Assembly: GCA_002946415.1 (NCBI GenBank)
Contig: NJPS01000074.1
Span: forward strand, 310,001 to 374,000
Direction: 5' to 3'
Length of the DNA: 64,000 bases
Source: Rutstroemia sp. NJR-2017a BVV2
Taxonomy: Eukaryota; Ascomycota; Leotiomycetes; Helotiales; Rutstroemiaceae
Shown here: positions 34,801 through 46,220 of the stretch, one piece after another
Layout of the letters: the number at the start of each line of letters is the position of its first letter
How positions within the stretch are numbered: position 1 is the stretch's first letter
Notes under the pieces: model-generated
Told to the model about the DNA's origin: nothing
Database searches by the model: none
The model's input: only the letters and a program-made list of their open reading frames with translations
Program-made: the position numbers and the translations under genes

Positions 34801-35977
34801 ATGAAGTCGTCGACTATTTTCTCACTCTCTGCCCTTGTGGCAAATGTCTGCGCGGTGCCGACTTTATATCTGGCCGGTGATTCGACAATGGCGCCCGGTG
34901 GTGGAGGTTCGGGAACACAAGGTAAGAGTAACTCGGCTTGAGAATATGCGAAGAGTTGAATGGCTGACCGAAGACATCATAGGGTTCGGTGAATACATCA
35001 AGTACAGCTTCAAAGGTATCAATGTCGTCAACAGTGCCATTGCCGGACGGTCCGCACGATCATATTACAACGAGGGAAGATTCCAGGCTATTGCGGATAA
35101 AGTTGTTGCTGGAGATTATGTTCTTTTGTAAGTTGTTGTGTCCATCTTGTGTTAGTTCGTTGCATAGGGGGGCGTAATAATTCATTGGCCACCAACAACC
35201 CATCAATAATTCAACAAAAATTTAACTTTTGACATACTTAAACAAAAGCGAGTTCATTTGTTTTCTTTTATTGGTTTTCCTACTATGTATACTTTAGAGG
35301 GTATATAGAAGTGTTTCGAGTCAAATATTTGGGGGGAAGGGGGTCGATTCTATGATGGTTGATGAACTCTTCTACTCACTACCTTGCTAACACATCTTTT
35401 CCAGTGAGTTTGGACACAACGACGGTGGATCATTATCTACTACGGATAACGGACGCACAGATTGTCCAGGCGCGGGATCAGAAACGTGTATATCGCCTAC
35501 AACAGGAGAGACCGTCTACACATACGTATTCTACCTCCTCCAAGCCGGGTAAGCAACCAACCACCACAAGCGATCTTGTGGAACCGTTGCAGAGATGCTA
35601 ACCTCTGCTCATATAGGAAGTTGATGACAGCCAAAGGCGCACATGTAGTTGTTGCATCCGCAACTCCAAACAACGTGTGGGAATCAGGTACCTGGTCCTA
35701 CAGCTCCAGTCGATTCGTTGGCTACGCGCAGACTGTGGCTAGTTCGCTCGGGAGTCTCGCTTCATTTGTTGACCATGGTCAATATACCGCGAATATTTAC
35801 AAGACACTTGGAGCAACTGTTGTGGACGGTTATTATCCTAATGACCATACTCATACGAGTCCTGCGGGGGCAACTACAGTTGCTGGCGCATTCATGAAGG
35901 GGTTGATGTGTGGTGGTAGCGCATTGAGTGCTTACTCGAAGAACACCACGAGCAGTATTGCAGGAAGCTGTATCTAG
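34801..35977 (+). CDS. Secreted rhamnogalacturonan-acetylesterase-like SGNH hydrolase
   Basis: Four exons, 34801-34921, 34983-35127, 35405-35548 and 35617-35977, encode 256 aa. Family CE12 enzymes remove acetyl groups from rhamnogalacturonan I of pectin. A signal peptide covers about residues 1-18. The SGNH blocks are all visible: block I YLAGDSTM (nucleophile S28), block [10 protein letters not shown], block [12 protein letters not shown] and block [11 protein letters not shown] with the Asp-His pair. Introns are 61, 277 and 68 nt; the second is long for this window. Length and motif order match fungal RGAE. Conserved Cys residues (DCPGAG...TCIS, and CGGS...GSCI) should form disulfides. It is tail to tail with the flavin oxidoreductase, 213 bp apart. 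Confidence 0.93.
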
Positions 35978-36190
35978 GTTGATTGTTAATTGTTGGTACG
36001 ACTGGGTAAGGTAAAAGGGGGAGGATTTTGTGATCCTTAATCCGGGCCGGCGCGACGTTTTACCCGGGACGCCGGTAAGCCCTGACTCCCGACATTAATG
36101 TATTTAAATTCTTGTATATAAAGTTTCTATAGTCTAGTTTATATGATTGTACATATGAAGGATAAACAATGGTCTCGACGAATGTACAGC

Positions 36191-37651
36191 TCATATCCGT
36201 GTGTTGACGGGCAGGAGACCATTTGCCATGCGCTGAATTTGGCCAGCGTAATACTTACTTTGGTAACCAACGCCTACTTGCTTTACTGGTAGATGTTTGA
36301 GCAAGAATGGCACATTGAGAGGAGCCAAGGTTACAGTTGCCTCGTCATCGGGAATTTCAGTGTTGAGGATTATCTCCTTGGGGAGTTTAGGGAGGACAGC
36401 GGCAGGTCTTGCGATGCCGATGAGGTCACAGGCACCGGATTCCAATGCTGCTTCCATTCCAGTGCGAGTCCTGAAGCCACCTGTCACCATCAAAACAACT
36501 TTAGGGAAGTGCTCTCGGACCGACTGCGCGAATTGCAAAAAGAAACTCTCTCGCGAATTTGCAGGTTTGGAATTCTTCTGGGGAATTGCGTCGGTGGTGT
36601 TCGTTTCCTGCATCATGCGAGGATTCTCATAATTGCCACCGGAGATTTCAATGAAGTCGATGCCAGCTTCGACGATCAGGCGGATTTGTTCCAGTGTATC
36701 GTCAACGGATTCGTTGCCAGATGCGTCCACACTATTCATCTTGATGCCTATGCAGAACTCCTTGCTGGTCTGCTCTCGGATCTTGTGGATAATTTCCACT
36801 ACGATCGCCGCTCTCTTGGCGGGAGTACCTCCGTAGGGATCATTTGCTCCTCTTTGATTGGAGAGAGGACTTAGGAACTGGGCAAGAAGATACCCATGTC
36901 TAGATGAAAAGTCAATAACGAACGACCACGAGGGAACAGGGATCGACTCACGCGCCGTGCAGCTCAACGCCCTTGAATCCCGCTTCAAAGCACTGCTTCG
37001 CGCCCGATACGAACTGGTCGATGACTCCATCTTTTCCAGATATTTCATCAATCGTTAGCTGACGCGGCGTTCCAAAAACGAGCTTAACTGCGGCACGCTC
37101 GAGCCAGCTAGGACCAAAGTTCATGGGAACCGCAGATGGTGCGACCGTCTTATCGAAAAAGCCACGATCTCCAGCGCCAAGAGGAGACTGACGCCCCGCA
37201 TGGCAGAGCTGAACAACTGTGGCTGCACCTCCCCGTTGGCACGTGGCAGCCCATGTCCTCCAGATCTCCTTGTCAGCATCGCTTGGGGAAGCGGATGTGT
37301 GCTGCAGCGTAGTGACATCTCCAGGGCTGCCTAAATACTTTGAGGAGACTTGGACGTTTCCTACGTAAATGTTAGAATTATCATGTTCGTATTGGTTGCA
37401 TGGATTACTCGTAATGGTCGTATATACCTGTGATGATCATGCCCCACCCGCCGTCTGCCCATTGACCATAAGCCTTCATAAACTTCTCATCGAGTTGGTG
37501 ATTGGGTGCCATGGCTTCAGCCATTGCTCCCTGTCTTATGTCAGCGTTCCTTTAGAATCGACCGAGTCTGGGGTGTATCATCGCTTACTTTCGAGAGACG
37601 ATTTGGCAGCCGCAAGCCGCATGGCAAAGTAAGCTCTTCCGATAACAGCAT
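36191..37651 (-). CDS. NADH:flavin oxidoreductase, old yellow enzyme family
   Basis: Four exons, 37651-37589, 37530-37428, 37360-36952 and 36899-36191, encode 427 aa. It is an FMN-dependent TIM-barrel ene-reductase. The start gives MLLSEELTLPCGLRLPNRLSK, then GAMAEAMAPN, then WGMIITGNVQV after splicing. Active-site and FMN blocks are QLCHAGRQSP, ELHGAHGYLLAQFLSP, GANDPYGG, IGIKMNS, EISGGNYE and the C-terminal phosphate-binding GGFRTRTGMEAAL with LIGIARP. No signal peptide is present, so it is cytosolic. Substrates in this family are alpha,beta-unsaturated carbonyls; the true one is unknown. The gene faces the acetylesterase tail to tail. Confidence 0.92.
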
Positions 37652-40600
37652 GGTGATTCGATATGTGAGCCTTTACTGAATGTACTCTTGTCTAAAGTAA
37701 TTGGTCGTCGTACTACATTCGCAGCATTTACAGGACATTTATAAGACTTCTCTTCTTTTTATTTGTGACCGAGGTAAGTAGTTGTTTGTAATCGAGTCGT
37801 CGGGGAACTCTGCTCAAATCTCACCGACGGCCTGAAGATGCGCCGAATGCCGCGCCGACAACGAACAGCAAAATAGTACTCAAAGATGATTAAATATATC
37901 TCTCTGGAATGCGTCTCTAAAATAGGGATAGTAGCCGCTTGTGGTATACGGCTGTAAGGTTATGAGAGTATCTACTTCGTACAACGTACGAAGGAGCATA
38001 GAGGGTGCACGGACTCTCTCTGCAGCCGCTCTGCCAGCTCTGGTAGTGACGGTGAGATTTTAGGTCGATACTAAGTTAAGCTTCAACACGAACCAGACTT
38101 TGTTGACGTCGTCAATTATATCCTCATTGATACATCAGCATCACGGAATGCGCAATCAGAACTGGAGCTTTCGCTCCGATTTGCCGTGGCCTGACTGATT
38201 GACGGGAACGATCGTCTCGAAACACACTCACGTTGCTAACCTGGAAGATAGAAACCTACAGCCATCCTCTAACCTAAGCTCAACGCGATGGTACGATCCT
38301 TGCCGACTAGGCAACCACATCTACACATCGTCGACATGCTATCTTGAGGATGGAGCGCGATCTCTCTTCTTCGAACTCTGCCGTGCGATATACATCCAGT
38401 CCTACGAGGTGGCAGCGGCTGGCGCATTCCCTACACGAGCCGCGGCGGGAATGTGTAGGGCACGTATAGCAGGATACATTTAGTTTTACATCATGATGGG
38501 ATCACTCTGATGATATGGGCTAGCGACAGCGATATCGTGGATCTCTTTATTTTGACAGGAGATGGCGTTCTCGAGCTAAGATGTTGTTTTACTGCCTAGG
38601 AGCTGAATTGACACCTTTAGCCGGGCTGGGCTGAACTTAGTTGGACCTTGACTACTTGAGATACCAATGGAACAAGTGATAGCATCAATGGCAGGCGTTA
38701 GCTCACACACGACTCCAAAATATACATCAATCCATTGGTCAAATATGAGCCGCAATTGAATGACAACCTCTCTATACGCCGTCAACATTTCCAAGTGTAC
38801 TTGTAGGATGAATGGGGCGCACGACCTTGATGATCTTGAGGACGGTAGCTCAATATGACGGCTCAGGGCGATCTATGCAAGGCGGGAAGCATCCACGTGT
38901 TTTGGCAATTCGGAATACTTCCTAGTGGTCGTACTCACGTAAAATTTGTTCCAGCAACAGCGCTGAATACCCAGCATTGCTTCGGTTAACTATGCCAAGC
39001 TGCTGCACATTTGGAGCATTGATAGTATTTTCAGGAACAGCCGCAATTTACTTTGGTCAGCACTAAGTCATCCTTCATTATGCTACGGCGCAGTACAATA
39101 CACGAGGGCATTTAAATAGTCTAGAGTTTGCACTTTTTGAAAGCCTCTGACCATACTTGGACTTCTTCTCTTCCGGAGTTCATGTTATTGGAGAACTCGT
39201 CAAGGAGGATTCAAAAATTGACTCAAGGTTCAATTGTAGGTCTATTGGAAGTGTTCTCAACATCGGCAAGGGTTATCTTCACATCGATCTTTTTCCCTAC
39301 TCATTCTGGTCAATTTCATTCTTTGGTCCCTATTTTCCCCGGCGGAGAGATCGATACAAATCGGACTTTACATGGCATACACCAGAGATTCAAGTTGGTG
39401 CTGCTGCAGAGGTGATATTCAGAGTCTTCGCCATCGTTGTCGAATGTTTGAGGGAGTTCGGAGGGCATTCGAATCTTTCCATGTAAGAATCTTCATATAT
39501 GTACAATACTACTGGCCAAGGGAAGATCGACAATAGTATTACCCGTGGAGGAACGAACTGCAACCCTTCTGAGTCCTCACAAGACGTAAGTGTGCATATC
39601 TTGAGTCATTTTGTTATCGCCGTCCGCAGAAATCATAAGCCGGATGGTATTGTATCTCTCCGTCCCGTACTAGGCAGCTACACAATCTATTTTCGGTGTT
39701 AGATCCGAAGATTGGCAAGTTAAGCGGGGTTGCTGCCGGGCTCGCGCAGGGGTGCATATGGAATTGTGGACCTTTGAATTCTGTAAGCACTCAAATTTCG
39801 TGCTGCATTGCAACCTTGTAACTTTTTGATTTCAAAGCTACTCAGAGATCAGGTTACAAGAGCAATTTCTAAGCTTTCTTCGACATTGTCTACGATAAGA
39901 GGTTGAAAGCAACTCTCACCTACTGCATTGAGCGAAGCAAGTGCGCCAAGCCCCAAAGAGAGAGCAAATGTCGTGCTTAACCTGCTCCGAAATGAATACC
40001 ATTGGCTCTCGCAGTCTGAAGTACCGCTGCTGGACCTGTACGCGGCCTAATCCGAACATGGTTAATACAACACGAGCTTCAAGATCGTGTGCTGGGAGGC
40101 ACGTGAAATCTGTGCCTTGCGGCGGGATGGCGCAGAGGCTTATGTCCTTCGTATATCGACCTTGGCAAAGTCCGGGGGGGGTGATCGCATTTTTCCTAAT
40201 CTCAATCTATTGAGAAAAGCACTTTCTATGGCGTCTGGGTTGAAATGATCAGACGGCTTACGGTTCTCCGAATTCCCCGCTGTCTTAGAATAACGCTTTT
40301 CATGAATGCATGCAGCACTTGATCTGTACGGGTGGTAGCTTTGAGGCATGGGCTGCTTGATAGACGATACCTCACATGGGATGCTGCGTGGGGTGGGTCC
40401 CAGGGGGTGCCGTGCCACCGACCATTCATTTATTGTTTGAGATTCACACATTATCAAGTTGCGTGCTATTTTGAAAAATCGTACATCGTCGCCCGACCTT
40501 TTTAGGCAAGTCACCACATATCAGTGAGTATCGACTTTGGCACTGTTCATCACTTCAGAATAAATGCATCGCCGACAATAGATCGGATTTATCACCACAT

Positions 40601-41010
40601 GTCTTGAGATTTCTTTCTTTTTTCACCTCCGGTGTTGGATGCAACATTCCACTTTGGTCGACGTTGTGAATCGAGACGGTTGAGGATGACTGCAGGCTCC
40701 TTGTAAGAAATCCTCAGAAGGCAGACTCTCGTGTAAAGTCAGGCAAGTAGCTGGATGACATGGCGCCCTCCTCCACATTAGCTTCTTACGAGCCTGCCAT
40801 CACGTAGATAAATAGCTGCCATATCTCCTACTTCAATCCCATCTCATCATCAAGTCTTCCATCTTCTCATTCACAGCTCAGCAGAGTCTGGGGCCACACA
40901 CTTTCAGAGTCTTCTGACAAACCCTTCTTAAAACGTGTTGCTTCGATCGAACAGCCCGACGTCGTCTCATCCCTTCAAGGAGTCACATACAGTGAAGTGA
41001 CTCTTACACA
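37652..41010. other. 3.4-kb divergent intergenic region
   Basis: It lies between the starts of the flavin oxidoreductase (minus) and the GMC oxidoreductase (plus). A plus-strand frame of 109 codons at 39157-39486 overlaps another of 95 codons at 39128-39415; the former has a somewhat protein-like composition, but no start context, intron pattern or family supports it. A TATA-like GATAAATAG lies at about 40807-40815 and a CT-rich leader follows it. Confidence 0.45.
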
Positions 41011-43125
41011 ATGTTCTCAGTGCGACTTCTAAGCCTCTTGGCATTGTTCTCGACCTCAATTCTAGCCTTGTAAGTATTCTCACGAATATATCGATTTTAG
41101 TGAGTTAATATTTCTACTACCAGAACTCCGAAACAAAAACACTACTGGACACAAAGCCAAACTCGTCGTTCACACGCAGGCAATACACCAACTGAAGTCG
41201 ATTATATCATTGTCGGTAGTGGACCTGGCGGTGGCCCGCTTGCTTCTCGTCTGGCCATTGCTGGTTATGATGTTCTCTTGATTGATGCTGGAGATGATGA
41301 GGGCGAACAACTCATTCCAGAAATTCCCATCATGCAGTTCAAGTCTACGGAGTATGAAGCTCAACAGTGGAACTTCTTTGTGCATCACTACGCAGATGAA
41401 ACCCAGCAGAAGAAAGATTCGAAAATGACTTACCTCACCACCGATGGAGAATATTATGTCGGCTTGAATCCACCAGCAGACGCCGAACCACTTGGTATCT
41501 GGTATCCTCGAGCTGGAACACTTGGTGGTTGTTCGAATCACAATGCTATGATCTCAATCTATCCTCATGAGAGCGATTGGCAATACATCGCAGACATCAC
41601 CGGTGATGACTCTTGGGCTCCTGACCAAATGAGAACTTACTTTGAGAAAATGGAGCGATGCGACTACCTCCCGGAAGATACTGAAGGACATGGCTTTGAT
41701 GGCTGGTTCAACATTAATGTCACTAATCCTAGTCTCATAGCCAACGACGAGAAAATTGTTTCGTGGATGATGGCTAGCTCTGCTGCCATAGGCGACCCCC
41801 TTGGTTCTGGCTCTAACATGACCGTCGCTGGTGTTTCAAACGTTTTGCACCGTGATATCAACAACAACTCTCCTGAACGAGACAACACTACCGGAGTATT
41901 TCAAATGCCGTATGCTATTGATGGTAGAACAAGACACGGTGCGAGAAATTTTATCGTCGATACTGTCAATGCAGTCAAACCAAACGGCGCGCAGAAATAT
42001 TCATTAACACTCAAGTTAAACACACTGGTTACAAAAGTCCGTTTCTCAAACGACAGCATCCCTCAAGCCATCGGCGTGGATTTCATCGAAGGCAAAAGTC
42101 TCTACCGAGCTGATCCCCGCTCTGGTAACAGCACCGCTGGAACTTTTGGAAGCGTCAACGCCAGAAAAGAAGTAATCATTGCAGGCGGCGTATACAACAC
42201 TCCTCAAATCCTCAAACTCAGCGGTATTGGTCCCAAAGACGAGCTCAAATCCTTCAACATCCCCGTCGTAGTTGACCTCCCGGGCGTCGGGACCAACTTA
42301 CAAGACCGCTACGAAACAGCCACGATCTCCAAGACTGAGGATGCGTTCACTGTTGCGAATGGCTGCACATTCATGTCCACACCTGATGATCCATGTCTCG
42401 ATCAATGGGAACACAACACTACTGATGCAGGACTCTACGCTACACCCGGTCTTATGGTCGCTATGGTTGCGAAATCAAGCGTTGCAGTGTCCGATCCTGA
42501 TCTGATTATCTCAGGCGGTCCCGCGAATTTCAAAGGCTACTATCCGGGGTATTCAGATTACACTGCTGCGGATGCGTTACATTGGGTTTGGCTTACATTG
42601 AAAGCACACACGCGGAACAGAGCAGGCACAGTGATGTTGAAGTCGGCGGATCCAAGGGATACGCCGGTTATTACGATGAATTACTTCGAGAGCGGGAATG
42701 AAGGATGGGAACAGGATCTACAGGCTGCGTACGAGGGAATGGAGCTATCAAGAACTGTGCTAAAAGATATGATTCCGCTGAACGGGACGTTTACGGAGGT
42801 GTGGCCGGGGGCGGAGATCAATACGGAGGAGAAGATGAAGGATTTTATTTTGGATGAGGCGTGGGGTCATCATGCGAGTTGCAGTTGTCCGATTGGAGCG
42901 GATGGGGATAAGATGGCGGTGCTAGATTCGAAGTTTAGGGTGAGGGGGACGAAGGGGTTGAGGGTGGTGGATGCGTCGGTTTTCCCGAAGATTCCGGGGT
43001 TTTTCGTCGCGGTGCCGACGTATATGATTTCGGAGAAGGCGGCGGATGTTATCCTTCAGGATGCAAAGGGGAATGGGAAGGGCAACGGAAATGGGAAGGG
43101 TAACGGAAATGGGGGGCATCATTGA
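41011..43125 (+). CDS. Secreted GMC-family oxidoreductase
   Basis: Two exons, 41011-41069 and 41124-43125, encode 686 aa. GMC enzymes oxidise alcohols or sugars with FAD. A signal peptide (MFSVRLLSLLALFSTSILAL) is cut by the intron. The FAD dinucleotide motif is DYIIVGSGPGGGPLASRL with G51-G56, followed by LLIDAG. Signature 1 is in PRAGTLGGCSNHNAM, and signature 2 is AGGVYNTPQILKLSGIGP. The active-site His block is WGHHASCSCPIGADGD (H602/H603) instead of the common HPxGTCxMG, matching a branch of GMC proteins that also ends VVDASVFPKIPGFF. The last 18 residues form a Gly/Asn/Lys tail ending in HH. It should act outside the cell and could supply hydrogen peroxide or reduced partners to other oxidases such as the nearby laccase; that link is inference. 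Confidence 0.92.
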
Positions 43126-43281
43126 AGTGAATTGGAAAGAAAAATGGAAGTGAGTGAAGCTGGGATGTGAGGAGGGAATCAGTCAAAAGTGAGGGGTCCG
43201 GTCGTGGACTGATGAGGGGAGACTTGAAGTGATGAATTGTTGATTGCGAGCAGAGATGGCTGGACCGGGAAGACAGAGATA

Positions 43282-43951
43282 GATGGTTGGTTTCTTTGTT
43301 CAGTGGCTACTGGACTTCTTTTCAGGTTTCTTTCGAGTTAAGTTTGATATATTAAAGGAGAGATAGAGTGGTGGTGTTAGAGGGCTGGTGTGTTTCGTTC
43401 CATGGCTGCTAAACTTTTTTGAATTTCTTTCGAGTTGGATTGATATTGTACAGGAGAGATGGAGGTAGAGGCAGGAGAAATCCAGACCTGAGTAGAGTAG
43501 ATCCCGTATTGAAAGCTTGTCTTCTTAGCCCTATTGTTCTCAATCATGTCAGTGCCGTACATTGGAAAACACAGCCAACCACAGCACAATCGCTGAGTTT
43601 TGGCGTCCCCTAATGCTGGGACCAACCAATATTTCATAGCTCATACCTGCTCGGTGAGCACCGGAGCTGATATTATGAGTTCAAGATATTAGGGTTGTAT
43701 GCCAAGTTGCCAACAGTCCAATATTGATACTCGAGAGGGAGAAGACCATTGTTCGGAAGGGAATTTGAAGTGGCGGCGGAAGCAATGTGTCCGCCAACGT
43801 AGAGATTCACCGGGCAAGGCGGTAGAGGTCAGAGGGAATCTAGATTCGAGTAGCGTATGCAGACTTCTATAGTGGACGCTTGCTCACCTAGCTCTATTCC
43901 CTTTCACTCATGCTAGCCACGTTAAAACACATGACCAACCATAGCACAAGT
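43282..43951 (+). repeat. Degenerate duplicated blocks 3' of the GMC gene
   Basis: The block at 43282-43368 resembles 43381-43464, sharing TTTCTTTCGAGTT and GGAGAGAT in the same order. The following block 43462-43592 resembles 43818-43951, sharing GGTAGAGG, CACCTAGC-like and CCAACCA-AGCACAA parts. Similarity is roughly two thirds by eye. No coding content is seen between copies. Confidence 0.6.
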
Positions 43952-44116
43952 TCAAGCCTCAGTGAACTACCATCTCCTTACTACAGAGGTAGAATTGGTG
44001 TACACGAATCTGTGGCTGAGATGTCGATCGCACAATCCACCAATTACGTTTCTTTAATTTTGCGAGGTCGGTGAGTAATGGGAGCGAAAGAGGAACTCCC
44101 GTGCAGGGTCTGAGAC

Positions 44117-44269
44117 TGAGGTTGAGGTTCCCCTTTTGGGATCACCCTTTTGGGATCACTACTAATGACGCTAGTACACTTTTGACAAGCGTGACAAGCG
44201 CCAAGACCCACAGAAGAAACTGCTCACCGACCGAGGACACGACTTCACGACTTCACGACTTCACGACTT
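44117..44269 (+). repeat. Cluster of short exact tandem duplications
   Basis: Within 153 bp lie TGAGGT x2 (44117-44128), CCCTTTTGGGATCA x2 (44131-44158), TGACAAGCG x2 (44183-44200) and CACGACTT x4 (44238-44269). All copies are perfect, so they are young. Confidence 0.9.
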
Positions 44270-44334
44270 TTGGTATCCAGATACAGAAAATAAACACAAT
44301 TACAATATCCCATTGAGTATAGCAATGCAGCGAA

Positions 44335-44359
44335 CCATTCTGAGCAGTTCTCAGAATGG
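44335..44359. repeat. Perfect 10-bp inverted repeat (hairpin)
   Basis: CCATTCTGAG at 44335-44344 and CTCAGAATGG at 44350-44359 pair perfectly around a 5-nt loop, CAGTT. It stands alone in the gap. Confidence 0.85.
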
Positions 44360-45098
44360 ATGATGATTCCGAAGATCCCGAAGAAGAACACAACCTCAAC
44401 CCCTCCAGTGCAGTAAAACTAGTATTGGGCTTTGGTAAAGGAGTTTGATTACGGAGGCAGGGTCCGAGACTATTCTTGCTCGTTGAATCTCTGGCAGCGG
44501 CGATCTCTAAAACTTTCGGTCAATGATCTGCATAATGACAGGTCCCGGGAAATAAAGCTTCATCCGATTCGGGCAACTCATTGGCCTATCGACACTTCCG
44601 CTCCTTGAAATTCTCCGTAGTTCGCGCAATTCAAGTGAACGCATGTCGCAAGCCGGGATGGGTGTGGGGAAATGTCATGGGAGCTGTGGTGTACACCGTC
44701 GATGGAAAAGGGCTGCTGAACTGAATCTTATGGGTCCTGACGGTCTCACTTGCTTGCAACTGCGAGGAATCTGCCGCAGTCATGAATCAAGCTTCTCTGG
44801 ACCCAGTCATTGTTGTGATCAACATTGGTCTATGCTTGCTGCCATACTCCTTTCAGACCTTCTAGTGCAATTCCAATGTTCTGTGGGCCATGGTGTTTGA
44901 AACTCGTCGACGATCAGTATTCGCTTTGTTGGATCTATTGCTGTTCGCAGCCAAGGTTGATTCAAAGTTCCCCATCGTCTAGTCTTGCGCTATGCACTAG
45001 CATCATGGAATCTCCTGAACCAACCGCCAAGTTACATCTCCTATTGAATCTCTATTGTCTAGAGATCGTCGGTGTGGAATTTGCAGTTGACATATTCT

Positions 45099-45107
45099 TA
45101 TATATAT
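45099..45107 (+). promoter_or_regulatory. TATA-like element
   Basis: TATATATAT lies about 175 bp upstream of the ATG at 45282. The leader that follows is pyrimidine-rich, as in strongly expressed fungal genes. Confidence 0.5.
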
Positions 45108-45281
45108 CGTCCTTTGTCCTCACTCCTCTACCTTTTTTTTCATCATCAGCTCTCATCTCATTCACAATCCAACACTTTCTTTAAAGCCTCACGCTCTTTG
45201 CAGCCTAATATCTTTACATTACTACTTTAATAATCTAATAATTTAATCTCTGTCTTCAGACACCCTCAAACCACTCTCAAA

Positions 45282-46220
45282 ATGCGTTACTCAACCATCG
45301 CCGCTATCCTTAGCTTCACTGCCACTGCTTTCGCAGTTGCTCCAGTTCCAAATGTTGGTCCAGTTGTAAAAACTGGAGACATCGCAGCTGCAAACAACCC
45401 AAACGCCGAAGCCAAGGCAGTTGACGCTTCAAAGGTTGCACAAAACCTCAATGCTGGAAACTTTGCCAACGACAACAAAGCTGCCAACCTCGCCCGCGAT
45501 GCCTACACAATCTACTCCACATCCGTCTCAAGCTTCGCTACTACCTACACCACTGCCTTCACTTCTACCTCTACTTTGACCAACATGGTTACCGCGACCA
45601 TCCCCACCACCTCTTGCACCGAGACCGCCGCTCTCGCCACTGGTGTCCCAACCACCGGTGACATTAGCATCTCCGCCGTGGTGGATGTCCTCAAGATTGT
45701 CCGTGCCACAGTCACCACCAACATCAACCTCATCACCGACCTCACTGCCTCTGTCAATGTCGGCAGCGTTATCAGCGCCACTCTCAGCGTCGGCGTCCAA
45801 GAAAACATTGTCGCCAAGATCGTTGCTGATCTCAAGGCAATCACTGCCTGCCTCACCACCAACGTCAATGCTGTTGTTGGTCTTGCTCTCCCTACCGTTC
45901 TCGAGATCGATGTCGCTGTTGCTGCCAACGTCTGGATTGTTGTTAAGGATATCCAGTTCGTCGTTCTTGAGCTCGTCCAAATCTTGAAGGGTCTCCTCGT
46001 CAGCGTCAACCTTTACGTCAACGTCAGTGTCAAGGCCGAAGTCGACACTGTTATCGAGCTCCTCGGCAACCTTCTCACTCCTATCGTCAAGTTCCTTGGT
46101 GTTGCCAAGTGCGAAGAAGCCGGTGTCCTTTCCTTGATCAAGGCTGATGTCAATGTCATCCTCGGCATGGTCAACCCTTGCCTCAAGGAGCAAGGAAAGA
46201 GCATCATCGCCCTTTTGTAA
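45282..46220 (+). CDS. Secreted protein of unknown family, 312 aa
   Basis: The intronless frame starts with a clear signal peptide (MRYSTIAAILSFTATAFA). Residues about 19-75 are Asn/Ala/Lys-rich (propeptide-like), then a Thr/Ser stretch (YTIYSTSVSSFATTYTTAF) leads to a 200-residue domain of alternating Val/Ile/Leu/Asn/Asp without membrane helices. It has four Cys residues (TTSCT, ITACL, AKCEE, NPCLK), enough for two disulfides. The codons strongly prefer C at the third place, which suggests high expression. The regular amphipathic pattern would suit a surface-active, helical or beta-solenoid secreted protein. I do not recognise the family; it lacks the hydrophobin 8-Cys pattern. Confidence 0.85.
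   Translation: MRYSTIAAILSFTATAFAVAPVPNVGPVVKTGDIAAANNPNAEAKAVDASKVAQNLNAGNFANDNKAANLARDAYTIYSTSVSSFATTYTTAFTSTSTLTNMVTATIPTTSCTETAALATGVPTTGDISISAVVDVLKIVRATVTTNINLITDLTASVNVGSVISATLSVGVQENIVAKIVADLKAITACLTTNVNAVVGLALPTVLEIDVAVAANVWIVVKDIQFVVLELVQILKGLLVSVNLYVNVSVKAEVDTVIELLGNLLTPIVKFLGVAKCEEAGVLSLIKADVNVILGMVNPCLKEQGKSIIALL

Larger units (their letters stand above)
43126..45281. other. Repeat-bearing gap between GMC gene and secreted-protein gene
   Basis: No gene is supported in 2.2 kb. It contains degenerate tandem copies of the GMC 3' flank, a cluster of short exact tandem duplications and a 10-bp hairpin, each listed separately. The frame at 44643-45184 has poor coding look. Confidence 0.6.

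Noticed and set aside
36041..36075. GC-rich short inverted repeat after the acetylesterase as a terminator
   Set aside because: The stem is only about six pairs and hairpin terminators are not used for fungal mRNA genes.
29071..43125. A secondary-metabolite gene cluster
   Set aside because: No PKS, NRPS, terpene cyclase, P450 or dedicated transporter is present; secreted wall-active enzymes explain the genes better.
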